Origin: Planctomycetota bacterium
Lineage (GTDB): Bacteria; Planctomycetota; Phycisphaerae; Phycisphaerales; UBA1924
Reading direction: 5' to 3'
Length of the DNA stretch: 64,000 nt
Assembly (NCBI GenBank): GCA_024280755.1
Contig: JAJRPN010000030.1
Location: 1 to 64,000 of the forward strand
Shown: positions 32,333-41,095 of the stretch, piece after piece
Numbering within the stretch: position 1 is the stretch's first letter
Layout of the letters: every line of letters starts with the position of its first letter
Position numbers and translations under genes: made by a program
Notes under the pieces: generated by a model
Told to the model about the DNA's origin: nothing
Databases searched by the model: none
The model's input: the letters and a program-made list of their open reading frames with translations, nothing else

Positions 32333-33550
32333 GTGGGGATGAGTAAAGCGATTAGTACACCCAAAGCTCTCGGCGAATCTCTCCAAGTTGCGATTGGCCA
32401 GGTGCTTGAACAAGTGCCCGGTTGTACTCTGCGTCCAACAGATTTGTCTCGTAAACTCGGTGTATCACGAGCAATCGTGAGCCGGGCGATCAGCGCGGTT
32501 AAAAAAGAGAATGCGATCGAAACCTTGACCAGTATTCCTGGCCCAGAGTCTCTCCGCACAATCATACTTGCAGCAAGCGTTGCTGGTGTGTGTGAAGAAG
32601 AGGTCCAGGCAGCGATCCAAGCGATCGATTCATTCGCAGAGATGATCCGCGAGCAGTTCGGCACGCGGACAGCATTCAATGCGGCGTTGAGTGTTGATCA
32701 TGATGATGCCCGCGAGAAGTTTGAGCAGGCAAGCCGATACCAAATTTACAATGGCATGAGTCAGATGCTCGGTGTTCAGTGCAAAGCTTGGGTGAGTTGT
32801 ACGATTCTTTTTCCAAACAAAAATAATCCCGCGATGCTTGATCGTTCGTCTATATTTGGGGCCTCAGGTCTTCGACGACTCAGGCCTGATATGCCCACTC
32901 GGCTTGCGATTGGGCAAGGCCCTCGAAAAATCATTGAAGCATTTCCAGACAGGAACATGACTGGTATTCATCTAAATCGTAAGAGTATCGATATTAGCTC
33001 GTATTGTGTTCATCCTCAGGCACCAACAATCGATATCGATGAGGGCGAGAGGATGATTAAAGTTTTCTCGCCGCCGATGGGCGATAAGGATTCAGTTTAT
33101 GACTTGCTATCTGGGGCATATTTGCCCAATGCAGTACCTCTTTGTGTTTGGCCAAGACTTACGCGAAGAGGGAACATTGTTACGCCAGATGTTCCGGCAG
33201 CGATACTCAATTTAGATTTGATGTTCCATCGTGATGCCTCCTTTGGAGAGAACCCTGAGGCTTTTGTTTACAATGTGGGGCTCACCGGGACAGCGCGATT
33301 CGACGCGAAGAATTGGGAGTTGAATCGTGTCGCGACCGACGCCAAGATTCAGAGTTTAGGCGTGGGGCTTGAAAACATTGAGATTAACGAAGTCGCCAGA
33401 TATCCAGAAATGGTCCATCATGTATGCAAAGAAGCGGGGTATGAACCTAGCGAGTTCCTCGCATATCGTTGGCGCATTGAATATCCGGTCTTTGGATTCC
33501 AACACATGCTCGCATTTCCTGTGCCCAATCCTGAAGGTGAGCAGCAATGA
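32333..33550 (+). CDS. HTH-containing paralogue 2 of a tandem trio, unknown function
   Basis: This paralogue keeps the whole pattern of its neighbours: LRPTDLSRKLGVSRAIVSRA, then TLTSIPGPESLR, GTRTAFNAALSVDH, REKFEQASRYQIYNGMSQML, GLRRLRPDMP, and the C-terminal RYPEMVHHVCKEAGYEPSEF with YPVFGFQHMLAF. It has 405 residues from the GTG at 32333, which is ten bases after AGGGG; an ATG at 32339 and a TTG at 32312 are alternatives. A 237-base gap upstream may hold its own promoter. It is closer to paralogue 3 than to paralogue 1 in the core. Confidence 0.75.
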   Translation: MGMSKAISTPKALGESLQVAIGQVLEQVPGCTLRPTDLSRKLGVSRAIVSRAISAVKKENAIETLTSIPGPESLRTIILAASVAGVCEEEVQAAIQAIDSFAEMIREQFGTRTAFNAALSVDHDDAREKFEQASRYQIYNGMSQMLGVQCKAWVSCTILFPNKNNPAMLDRSSIFGASGLRRLRPDMPTRLAIGQGPRKIIEAFPDRNMTGIHLNRKSIDISSYCVHPQAPTIDIDEGERMIKVFSPPMGDKDSVYDLLSGAYLPNAVPLCVWPRLTRRGNIVTPDVPAAILNLDLMFHRDASFGENPEAFVYNVGLTGTARFDAKNWELNRVATDAKIQSLGVGLENIEINEVARYPEMVHHVCKEAGYEPSEFLAYRWRIEYPVFGFQHMLAFPVPNPEGEQQ

Positions 33551-33640
33551 GTTGCCCTTCTTTGGTTAGGCTACTACAGTCGCGCATTCGCGTTGGGGTT
33601 ATTTCGGCTTTGGGTACATTATCGTGAGAGAAAGGGTTGA

Positions 33641-34873
33641 GTGACAGAATCGGATACAAATCAGAATAGCCACAGCCAAGGTGAACATGGTGCTGGTCAG
33701 GGGTGTTCTGATCCTTCGCAGATTGGAGAACTCCTCGCATCTGTCATCGAAGAAGTATTCGAGGCGATCCCTGAATGTACGATGAGGCCAACGGATATCG
33801 CTCGTCGGATTGGTATTTCTCGCACGATGGTGAGTCGGACAGTCAGCGCAATTAAAAAAGAAAATGCAATTCTCACGCTCACCAGCATGCCTGGTCCAGA
33901 ATCACTGCGATCAATGATGCATGCTGCAAGGATAGCAGGTGTGGCTGTTGAACATGTCAGGATTGCGATCGCTGCGATTGATTCATTCGATACCATGATC
34001 CGTGAGCAATACGGCACACGAGCCGCCTTCAACGCGGCATTGAGTGTTGATCAAGAGAGTTCGCGCGAGAAGTTTGAGCAGGCAAGCCGATATCAGATGT
34101 ACAAAGGGATGAGCCAGATGCTTGGAGTGTGTAGCAAGGCTTGGCTAACTTGCTCGGTCAATACGCCCAATAAAGAAGATCCGAGCAAACTTGATCTCTC
34201 AACAGTGCTTGGTTCCTCTGGATTGCGAAGGCTCCGTCCTGATATTCCGCTGATGGTTTCCATGAAGGATGTGCCACAGCATTGGAGACGGAACTTTCCT
34301 GGACGGCGAGAGTACGATATCCGCAAATATTGCCAGTATCCCCAGGCTCCAATCACGCCGATCGAGTTCAACGGCGAAGTTTTAAAATCGTTTGTGCCAG
34401 ATGTTGGTTCTAAGGATTCTATTTATGATCATCTCACAGCAACCTTTAGTCCCAAGGCACAAGAGCGACATCTCGACCCAAAGATCAATCGGCGAGGGAT
34501 TTCAATCATCCCCGATATCCCGGTTGAAGTGCTCAACCTCGATTATATCGTGCATGAAGATGTGTATCCCGGGCTCACTCCTGAACTCTTCGTCTACAAC
34601 ACCAATGGGACCGGGAAGGTTCGTGTACTCGATCCCAACTGGTCACTCAATCGATTGGCAACATCAGATACTGTCGAGTTCCTCGGCACTGGGCTCAAGA
34701 ACCTTGATCTGCCAGATATGCCAGGATATAGCGACATGATTCAGTACATCTGTTCGCAAACAGGCTATGAGCCGAATGTGTTGCGGACATACCGTGTGCG
34801 CATCCGGTACCCATTGCACGGCACGCAGTACATGCTGGCATTCAAACTGCACGAAAAATCAGATCCAGATTGA
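33641..34873 (+). CDS. HTH-containing paralogue 3 of a tandem trio, unknown function
   Basis: This copy starts with GTG at 33641, six bases after AAAGGG. The hydrophilic first 25 residues differ from the other copies. Then come MRPTDIARRIGISRTMVSRT, TLTSMPGPESLR, GTRAAFNAALSVDQ, REKFEQASRYQMYKGMSQML, GLRRLRPDIP, IPDIPVEVLNLDYIVHED, ELFVYNTNGTGKVR and the C-terminal PGYSDMIQYICSQTGYEPN with YPLHGTQYMLAF. It lies 90 bases after paralogue 2, so the two may be co-transcribed. It ends before a convergent operon. Confidence 0.75.
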   Translation: MTESDTNQNSHSQGEHGAGQGCSDPSQIGELLASVIEEVFEAIPECTMRPTDIARRIGISRTMVSRTVSAIKKENAILTLTSMPGPESLRSMMHAARIAGVAVEHVRIAIAAIDSFDTMIREQYGTRAAFNAALSVDQESSREKFEQASRYQMYKGMSQMLGVCSKAWLTCSVNTPNKEDPSKLDLSTVLGSSGLRRLRPDIPLMVSMKDVPQHWRRNFPGRREYDIRKYCQYPQAPITPIEFNGEVLKSFVPDVGSKDSIYDHLTATFSPKAQERHLDPKINRRGISIIPDIPVEVLNLDYIVHEDVYPGLTPELFVYNTNGTGKVRVLDPNWSLNRLATSDTVEFLGTGLKNLDLPDMPGYSDMIQYICSQTGYEPNVLRTYRVRIRYPLHGTQYMLAFKLHEKSDPD

Positions 34874-34903
34874 CTCTACTCTACAAGATGTTTGGAGTTT
34901 GTT

Positions 34904-35476
34904 TCAAGCGGTTACGATCATGAAGACAATGAGACCAACCACTGTAACGCCAGCAGCAAAGCCGATCCATCCACAGATTCGCCCGGTGAGCGCAAACCCT
35001 TTGGTATATCCGCCACGGATTCCTTTTTTGAACTGACGATTGGCAACTTCTCCGAAGATAATGGCCAATGGCCCAAGCACAATCGCGGGAATGCCATACA
35101 TGATGCAACTCACAAGGCTGACGATTCCGAGCACCATCGAAGCGATCGCAAGCCCTGAGGTTGGCGGGGTGATGTTCGAGTCCCAAATCGGTTTGCCACA
35201 CTCCGGGCAGCTTTGCGTTACTTGCAGACCCGTAAGTTCATAGCCACAGAATGTACACCTGGGTGACTCCTGGTGCTTGTCGCATTGGGGACAGGTGTCG
35301 CTGCTCAGTAATCCTGTGCGGTCAAAGCCGCAATGTCCGCACCGTGGCGCATCGTTGATGCGTTTGGGCGATGACTCATGGGATACATGCGATTCATGGA
35401 GTGATTCATGTTCGTCAGAACCATCGCGCTGTGGATCGCGCGGGATGCTGTCATCGAATGGGGAGTTGTGCGACAT
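34904..35476 (-). CDS. Zinc-ribbon membrane protein with DUF4190 domain
   Basis: The 190-residue protein has two zinc ribbons in its first 95 residues, CGHCGFDRTGLLSSDTCPQC and CTFCGYELTGLQVTQSCPEC, and a C-terminal DUF4190-like domain of two or three hydrophobic segments (SGLAIASMVLGIVSLVSCIM, IPAIVLGPLAIIFG and a last helix GWIGFAAGVTVVGLIVFMIV). The function is unknown. It closes a long operon and follows the aldehyde dehydrogenase with a 6-base gap. It is a paralogue of the protein at 38081-38554. Confidence 0.8.
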   Translation of the reverse strand: MSHNSPFDDSIPRDPQRDGSDEHESLHESHVSHESSPKRINDAPRCGHCGFDRTGLLSSDTCPQCDKHQESPRCTFCGYELTGLQVTQSCPECGKPIWDSNITPPTSGLAIASMVLGIVSLVSCIMYGIPAIVLGPLAIIFGEVANRQFKKGIRGGYTKGFALTGRICGWIGFAAGVTVVGLIVFMIVTA

Positions 35477-35482
35477 GCGAGA

Positions 35483-36871
35483 TCAGGAGCCTTTGTTGGT
35501 GCTGACCACACGAAGCTGGCAGAACTGGCGGTGACCCAGCGGCCCGGAGTGATACCCGATTCCAGACATGCGAGCGCCAACCCAAGGCGACCCAGTCGCG
35601 CCGCCGAGCGATTTATTCACGCCGACCATACCAGCGGTTGATCGACGGGCGAGATCGCGGACGACTTGCTCTTCACCGAAGAATACAGCACCTAAGCCAT
35701 ATTCAGTATCGTTTGCCAGCTCGATCGCTTCATCGGCATCCTTCACTGTTTGGATACACGCGACAGGGCCAAAGGTTTCGACCACCATGATATCCATTGT
35801 GTGGTTCATGTTGTCGAGAATCGTTGGTTGGATGAAGTTGCCATCGAGTGGGGTATCGCCACAGAGGACAACAGCGCCCTTGGCTTTGGCATCTTCGATC
35901 TGTGCAAGTACATGGACCTTTTGCTCGTTCATAACCATTGGGCCGATGGTCGAAGTCTCGTCGAGGCAATCGCCGACCTTAAACTCTTTGACCTTCTCGA
36001 TAAGCTTGCTGACAAACTCTTCTTTGATGGTGTCTTGAACATAGATGCGTTCGGTCGAGACACAGACCTGCCCGCAGTTGCGGAAGGTGTTGTTGGCTGC
36101 GAACCCGACAGCCTTGTCAATGTCTGCGCCTTCAAGCACAATGCACGGGTCTTTGGAACCGAGTTCGAGGATCAATCGTTTGAGCCCTGGCGCCGCGGCT
36201 GCCATGATGTGTTGCCCGGTGGTCTTTGAGCCTGTGAATGCGATCATGTTCACATCGCCAGCGACGAGCATCTTGCCCTGGTCGTCTTCGCCATGGATGA
36301 TCTGAAGCACGCCTTCGGGGAGGAACTCGTTGAGGATTTTTACATACTCATCAGCAACCAAAGGCGTTTGCTCTGATGGCTTGAGGATCACGGTGTTGCC
36401 CGCGACCAATGCCGGGACGATTGTCCAGTGTGGCATGAGTGCCGGGAAGTTCCAAGGCGTGATCGCGGCGCACACGCCGTAGGGATCGTAGTAGAGTGTT
36501 GATTCAACCGTTTCGTCGGTGAGGACATCGGGGATCATCGCTTTGGCGACTTCATCGACTTCATCATTCATCCGCATCCCGCAGCCTTTGAACTCGCCGA
36601 TACCTTCAGCGAGCGGCTTGCCCTGCTCAAGCGAAAGGATCTTGCCAAGTTCGTCAGCCCGTTCGATCAGCTTCTCGCCCGCTGGCTTGAGCATGTCGGC
36701 CCGTTCTTGTGCAGATAACGCTGCCCATGCCGGCATCGCAGCGCGAGCCTTGGCGATCACCGCATCGACCTGATTGGCCGGCGTAACGGGCACGGTTCCG
36801 ACGAGTTCGCCGGTGGAAGGGTTGTAGGAGCTCAGGGTGTTGGTATCGGTGGGGGTGTTCATGGTGGTCAT
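35483..36871 (-). CDS. NAD(P)-dependent aldehyde dehydrogenase, succinate-semialdehyde type
   Basis: The 462-residue enzyme oxidises an aldehyde to an acid. Visible: AAITPWNFPALMPHWTIVPAL, AFTGSKTTGQHI (NAD binding), LELGSKDPCIVLEGADID (the general-base Glu) and FRNCGQVCVSTERIYV (catalytic Cys). The C-terminal STAGMVGVNKSLGGATGSPWVG is similar to GabD and SSADH enzymes, which suggests succinate semialdehyde or a related substrate, but substrate specificity cannot be decided. It lies in an operon of unrelated membrane proteins. ATG 36871 or 36862 may be the start. Confidence 0.88.
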   Translation of the reverse strand: MTTMNTPTDTNTLSSYNPSTGELVGTVPVTPANQVDAVIAKARAAMPAWAALSAQERADMLKPAGEKLIERADELGKILSLEQGKPLAEGIGEFKGCGMRMNDEVDEVAKAMIPDVLTDETVESTLYYDPYGVCAAITPWNFPALMPHWTIVPALVAGNTVILKPSEQTPLVADEYVKILNEFLPEGVLQIIHGEDDQGKMLVAGDVNMIAFTGSKTTGQHIMAAAAPGLKRLILELGSKDPCIVLEGADIDKAVGFAANNTFRNCGQVCVSTERIYVQDTIKEEFVSKLIEKVKEFKVGDCLDETSTIGPMVMNEQKVHVLAQIEDAKAKGAVVLCGDTPLDGNFIQPTILDNMNHTMDIMVVETFGPVACIQTVKDADEAIELANDTEYGLGAVFFGEEQVVRDLARRSTAGMVGVNKSLGGATGSPWVGARMSGIGYHSGPLGHRQFCQLRVVSTNKGS

Positions 36872-36895
36872 GAGGGATTATAGCTCCCCGATCAG

Positions 36896-37303
36896 CTACC
36901 ACCATTCGAAAAGTGGCGGCCAGATTTCGTCGAGCCACATCAAGCCCATGAACTCAAAGAACCATACATACACCAAGATTTCGATCAGCTTTCGGCGTTT
37001 GGTGATGCGGTATGCAATCCGAAAGCTCGTTTTCTTTGGCCTGAGCCAGTAGATCGTGGCCATTGCTGGGTACATGAACCCGAAGGCAATGGGGGGGACA
37101 ATGGGCGAGATGAGCATCGCGCAGATCATGTATGCAATCGCCCTCTTGGATCGCCCCTCTGCACCGGGGAGATCAAGGCGAGTGTCGAATGGCGTGTTGC
37201 ACTCTGGGCACGGGTCAGCATCCGTCCGCCCGGTCATGTCATACCCACAGACATGGCAGATGAACCGGAGCTTGTCGCGTTGTTCGTGAGTCTGCTTTGC
37301 CAA
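36896..37303 (-). CDS. Small membrane protein with N-terminal zinc ribbon
   Basis: This 135-residue protein has CHVCGYDMTGRTDADPCPEC near its start and two hydrophobic segments (AIAYMICAMLISPIVPPIAF and a C-terminal region). The start is a TTG at 37303, one base after the stop of the methyltransferase upstream. The function is unknown. It belongs to the zinc-ribbon membrane group. Confidence 0.7.
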   Translation of the reverse strand: MAKQTHEQRDKLRFICHVCGYDMTGRTDADPCPECNTPFDTRLDLPGAEGRSKRAIAYMICAMLISPIVPPIAFGFMYPAMATIYWLRPKKTSFRIAYRITKRRKLIEILVYVWFFEFMGLMWLDEIWPPLFEWW

Positions 37304-37304
37304 A

Positions 37305-38084
37305 CTAGACCCTCGCAGTCACCAGCACAATGAAACTCTCCTCAAGTTCCTCCTGCCCATCCTCCACCGGCAGCACATACGCGTTCCCATCCGCATCGAG
37401 CGCATCGGCCAGTTTGGTATACACCAAGGTCTCGCTGAATCCAGCATCAGTCATCGCGTCGCGGAGTTCGGGGATTGACCAGAGCCGCCACTGATACACA
37501 AACGCATCGTCAAGCTCAAACTCAATAACCCCGGCTCGTTCGACTCGAAAGTGGATCAGATTCGTCACCATGCCAGTGGTTGGGTCGGCTTCGTGCTGTT
37601 CCCATGTATATCGACACAGCTTGCCGCCCGGCATCGGATGCGCCCGGTGGACACCCCCGAGGGTGTATGCGGTGTCGCCGCCGTAGGTATCGCAGATGAA
37701 CACGCCGCCAGCATTGAGTCGAGATTTGACATGCGTGAGGTACTCAACGAGTTCGGCTCGTGTATGCAGATACCCGATCGAGAAGTTGCCCACAAACAAC
37801 ACATCGCATGGATCGCTCACATCGCGGACATCGCATTCGTGCTTGGTGATCCGGTTGTGATTGCCTCGCTTGTTGAGGCTTTCGTTGTCGAAGTCGACCG
37901 CGATGGCATTGGCATCATCGCACTCTACCCAGAGGTGCGAGAGTGCAGCCGTGCCTGAGAAATCCTCGCCGAGTATGACCGGGTCGGAACCATGCACCGC
38001 GCGCAACAACGGCACCAAATCTTTGGGCGATTGCACACACAACTCGTAGAGATCATGCCTGTCGTGGGTTGTTTCGTCGATCAT
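37305..38084 (-). CDS. Class I SAM-dependent methyltransferase, paralogue 2
   Basis: This 259-residue protein is a paralogue of the one at 18999: DLYELCVQSPKDLVPLL, EDFSGTAALSHLWVE, VLFVGNFSIGYLHTRAELVE, CDTYGGDTAY, YTWEQHEADPTTG, FVYQWRLWSIPELRDAMTDAGF. The motif I region reads EDFSGTAALS. Its ATG overlaps the stop of the DUF4190 gene by 4 bases, showing translational coupling. The substrate is unknown. Confidence 0.83.
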   Translation of the reverse strand: MIDETTHDRHDLYELCVQSPKDLVPLLRAVHGSDPVILGEDFSGTAALSHLWVECDDANAIAVDFDNESLNKRGNHNRITKHECDVRDVSDPCDVLFVGNFSIGYLHTRAELVEYLTHVKSRLNAGGVFICDTYGGDTAYTLGGVHRAHPMPGGKLCRYTWEQHEADPTTGMVTNLIHFRVERAGVIEFELDDAFVYQWRLWSIPELRDAMTDAGFSETLVYTKLADALDADGNAYVLPVEDGQEELEESFIVLVTARV

Positions 38085-38554
38085 GGCAAAAGGACCGGGG
38101 CATTACCAGCCGCGCCTGCTGCCGCAGCACCAAGGACAGCGATCAGAAGAATAACGACGATGATGAAAAAGTAGAGCGAACTGAGTATTAACCCAATCCA
38201 ACCACACACGCGACCAGCGGTGGCCATACCGAGTGAACTCACGGGGGCGGTCCCATCTTGAACCGCAAGCCGAGCCTTCTTGGCAAAAACAATCGCAATG
38301 ATTCCACAAGGGATTCCAAGGATGCCATAGCCCAAGCAAGTGATAATCGAGAGTATCCCGAGAACCATCGAGGTGATCGCCTTGCCGCTGGTCTGATGAC
38401 TGCGTGCGCCGAACTGCGATATCTCTGAGCCGCACTCTGGGCATCGTTGGCCTATCGCCACGCCGACAAGGTCATAGCCGCACGATAGGCAACAGACCCC
38501 ATTGGGTGCTTTTGTATTTGAGGGCGAGTTATTCGATGTTGGATATTCCTGCAT
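38081..38554 (-). CDS. Zinc-ribbon membrane protein with DUF4190 domain, second copy
   Basis: From ATG 38554 the protein has 157 residues, with CLSCGYDLVGVAIGQRCPEC near residue 25 and a DUF4190-like membrane part (KAITSMVLGILSIITCLGYG, then GIPCGIIAIVFAKKARLAVQ, and GLILSSLYFFIIVVILLIAV). It starts 8 bases after the stop of the ABC permease. The longer frame from a GTG at 38581 would overlap the permease. It is a paralogue of the protein at 34904. Confidence 0.8.
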   Translation of the reverse strand: MQEYPTSNNSPSNTKAPNGVCCLSCGYDLVGVAIGQRCPECGSEISQFGARSHQTSGKAITSMVLGILSIITCLGYGILGIPCGIIAIVFAKKARLAVQDGTAPVSSLGMATAGRVCGWIGLILSSLYFFIIVVILLIAVLGAAAAGAAGNAPVLLP

Positions 38555-38562
38555 GCCCGATT

Positions 38563-39975
38563 CTACGCCATCCGAATCCACTTAAAGAGCGTCCGCAGGT
38601 TCGGCGGCTTGCCAAACATCAAAAGCCCGACCCGGAAGACCTTGGCTGCGAACCAGAGGAAGACAACTACGCCGATCATATTAACGAAGATCGCCAACAA
38701 CACCTGCCAGGTCGGCGGGGCATCCGTCGAGGACACACGCATAATCATAATAAACGGCGAGATCGGAGGGATGAAACTCAACACCGTCGAGAACAGCGAG
38801 TTGGGGGCGCGGATCACAGGCATGAAGAAGATGTAAGGCATAATCATCATCAGCATGACTGGGGTCATGAGTGATTGGGCCTCGCGGAGATCGTTCACCG
38901 CGGCGCCGATGGCCGCCATCAACGAGGCGAACATGAAGTAGGCCAACAAGAAGAACACAAAGATCAGCAGGATCATCTGCGGGTCGATCAGATCACCCAG
39001 ACTAAAGGCGATCAGGGCGACGATTCCGACAGCGTTATAGACGGTGAGCAGCGAGAGCCCCACGCCCATCTGCCCGATGATTTTGCCGGTCATCAGTTCG
39101 AGCGGCGAAACCGCTGAGAGCAGCACTTCCACGACCCGGTTCGATTTTTCCTCGACTGTGGTCGTGAGCAGGTACTGCCCGCCGGTCATCGAAGCCATCA
39201 ACAATAGGATCATCGCCACGAACGGGATCGCGAAGGTTGCGATGCCATTGGCAGCTTTGCGTTCGCCTTCTTCGGTGATCTCTTTGCTCTCGCGTGCGTC
39301 GATGGAGTTGATCTCGGCGATCATGGTTCTATCAAGGTCGGCGTTGTCGTATCGTTTCTGACGGATCGACCATCGGACACCGCCCTTGATCTCGCCGATG
39401 GTTTCTTCGTTGAGTTTGGGACGGAAGAAGGCCTGGTACGAGCCGTACCCTTCGTCGTCGTTGATCTTTTTAGTCGCATCGACATCGATCTCGATGATCG
39501 CGAGCACCTTTCTATTTTCGTCAGCTAACTCAGTATCCGAAGCGACCTGCTTGCGGAGCTCTTCTTTGAGTTCATCAAGGTTCGTGTCATCGCCCGCCGG
39601 GATGATCCGAAAGACCGGCGATTTTATATTCGAGGTGGCTTGTTCCATCGAGTTCTGTGCAGCATCTGCACCAACGCCCGGCATGAAGCTTTGTACAGTG
39701 TCTGCCGCATCTTCAAACCGTTCGATCCACCGTCCTTTGACCGATTCAGGGGCGAGCCGATCCTCGATGATGGGGGTGACTTCTTGGGAATGATCGAGGA
39801 TGTAGACGGTTCCTGTATCGGCGGGCGGCTGGGCCTTCATCGCCAGCACCATCACCACTGGAATGATCGCAGCCATCACCGCCGGCAGAACCAATGCGCC
39901 GATGATGAACCCTTTGGTCATCGCGGTCGATGCAAACTCTCGGGCAGCGACCCGCATGACTTTGGAGATATTCAT
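38563..39975 (-). CDS. ABC transporter permease (ABC-2 / NatB type)
   Basis: The 470-residue protein has one N-terminal membrane segment (GFIIGALVLPAVMAAIIPVV), a large extracytoplasmic region of about 200 residues, and five C-terminal segments, including FVAMILLLMASMTGGQYLLT with TTVEEKSNRVVEVLLSAVSP before it. It is the permease of an export-type or Na+/antibiotic ABC system (NatB/CcmB-like). It overlaps the ATPase gene by 4 bases (ATGA), so they form a complex. The exported substrate is unknown. Confidence 0.9.
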   Translation of the reverse strand: MNISKVMRVAAREFASTAMTKGFIIGALVLPAVMAAIIPVVMVLAMKAQPPADTGTVYILDHSQEVTPIIEDRLAPESVKGRWIERFEDAADTVQSFMPGVGADAAQNSMEQATSNIKSPVFRIIPAGDDTNLDELKEELRKQVASDTELADENRKVLAIIEIDVDATKKINDDEGYGSYQAFFRPKLNEETIGEIKGGVRWSIRQKRYDNADLDRTMIAEINSIDARESKEITEEGERKAANGIATFAIPFVAMILLLMASMTGGQYLLTTTVEEKSNRVVEVLLSAVSPLELMTGKIIGQMGVGLSLLTVYNAVGIVALIAFSLGDLIDPQMILLIFVFFLLAYFMFASLMAAIGAAVNDLREAQSLMTPVMLMMIMPYIFFMPVIRAPNSLFSTVLSFIPPISPFIMIMRVSSTDAPPTWQVLLAIFVNMIGVVVFLWFAAKVFRVGLLMFGKPPNLRTLFKWIRMA

Positions 39976-40967
39976 GATTCGCCCTCCTCTTCGAGTTTCG
40001 AGCCCGCGAGCAGATTTGCCCGGAGTTGCTCAGCGTCCAAGCCCCGCACGCCATCGGTGACGATCTCGATGAATACATCTTCAAGCGTCGGCTTCTTGAT
40101 CTCGATTCGATTCATTGGATACGCAGCAAGCAGGGTTTTCATCGCGTCTTGAGGCTCGATGCCCTTTTCGAGTATCACCTCAAGTGCATTCTCGACCGCT
40201 GAGACTCGGGCAACGCCCGCGACCTTGGCAATCTCGTCGCTCATGCCCAAGCCGCCCACCGGGTCAATATGGAGCGAGCGAGGATCAAACCGCGTTCGGA
40301 TGTCATCAAGCGTGTCATCAAGCACTTTTTTCCCCTCATGGATCATCACGATATGGTCGCAGAGCTGTTCAGCTTGATACATGACATGGGTCGAAAAGAT
40401 AACCGTTTTGCCCTTGGTATGCTCCTCGTCGATCAGTTTGCGGAGCAGCCGCATGTTGACCGGGTCGAGTCCTGAGAACGGTTCATCAAGAATAATCAGA
40501 TCAGGATCGTGAAGAACCGAAGCAATAAACTGCACCTTCTGCTGCATGCCCTTGGAGAGTTCTTCGCACTTCTTTTTATACACGCCTTCGAGTTCTACGC
40601 GTTCGAGCCAGCCCTTGACCACCAGATCGAGACCACGCGAGTCGAGCCCTTTGAGCCGACCGATGTGCTTAAGGAAGGCGCCGACCTTCATTTTTTTGTA
40701 GATACCTCGTTCTTCGGGGAGGTACCCGATGCGATCTTTGGATTCGATCGCCGATTTCTTTCCAAGCACCGAGAGCTCGCCATGATCAGGAAATAGGATG
40801 GACATGATCATCCGAATGGTGGTTGTCTTGCCCGCGCCGTTGGGGCCGATGAACCCGTAGATCGATCCTTCGGGGATCGCAAGATCAATCCCTTCGACAG
40901 CTACTTTAGAGCCGAAGGTTTTTCGGACACCATTCATTGATACCGCGAGCGTATCCGTATTCGACAT
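39972..40967 (-). CDS. ABC transporter ATP-binding protein (NatA type)
   Basis: The 331-residue ATPase has Walker A GFIGPNGAGKTTTIRM, Walker B LIILDEPFSGLDPVN, the signature region CEELSKGMQQKVQ (LSKGMQQK in place of LSGGQ) and the H-loop VIFSTHVMYQAEQLC. The C-terminal accessory domain of about 100 residues is typical of the NatA/drug-efflux family. It forms an exporter with the permease next to it and starts the long minus-strand operon. Confidence 0.93.
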   Translation of the reverse strand: MSNTDTLAVSMNGVRKTFGSKVAVEGIDLAIPEGSIYGFIGPNGAGKTTTIRMIMSILFPDHGELSVLGKKSAIESKDRIGYLPEERGIYKKMKVGAFLKHIGRLKGLDSRGLDLVVKGWLERVELEGVYKKKCEELSKGMQQKVQFIASVLHDPDLIILDEPFSGLDPVNMRLLRKLIDEEHTKGKTVIFSTHVMYQAEQLCDHIVMIHEGKKVLDDTLDDIRTRFDPRSLHIDPVGGLGMSDEIAKVAGVARVSAVENALEVILEKGIEPQDAMKTLLAAYPMNRIEIKKPTLEDVFIEIVTDGVRGLDAEQLRANLLAGSKLEEEGES

Positions 40968-41095
40968 AGAGACCCCTTTGTAAGTTGGGTTGAGTGTATG
41001 CGTTTATTGGAATGCATACTGTTGGGTTGCACTTTGGTGGGGTCAAATCTGTGATTGGGGCGTATATTTCCTGTTTGTTGGCATACCGTAGGTGC

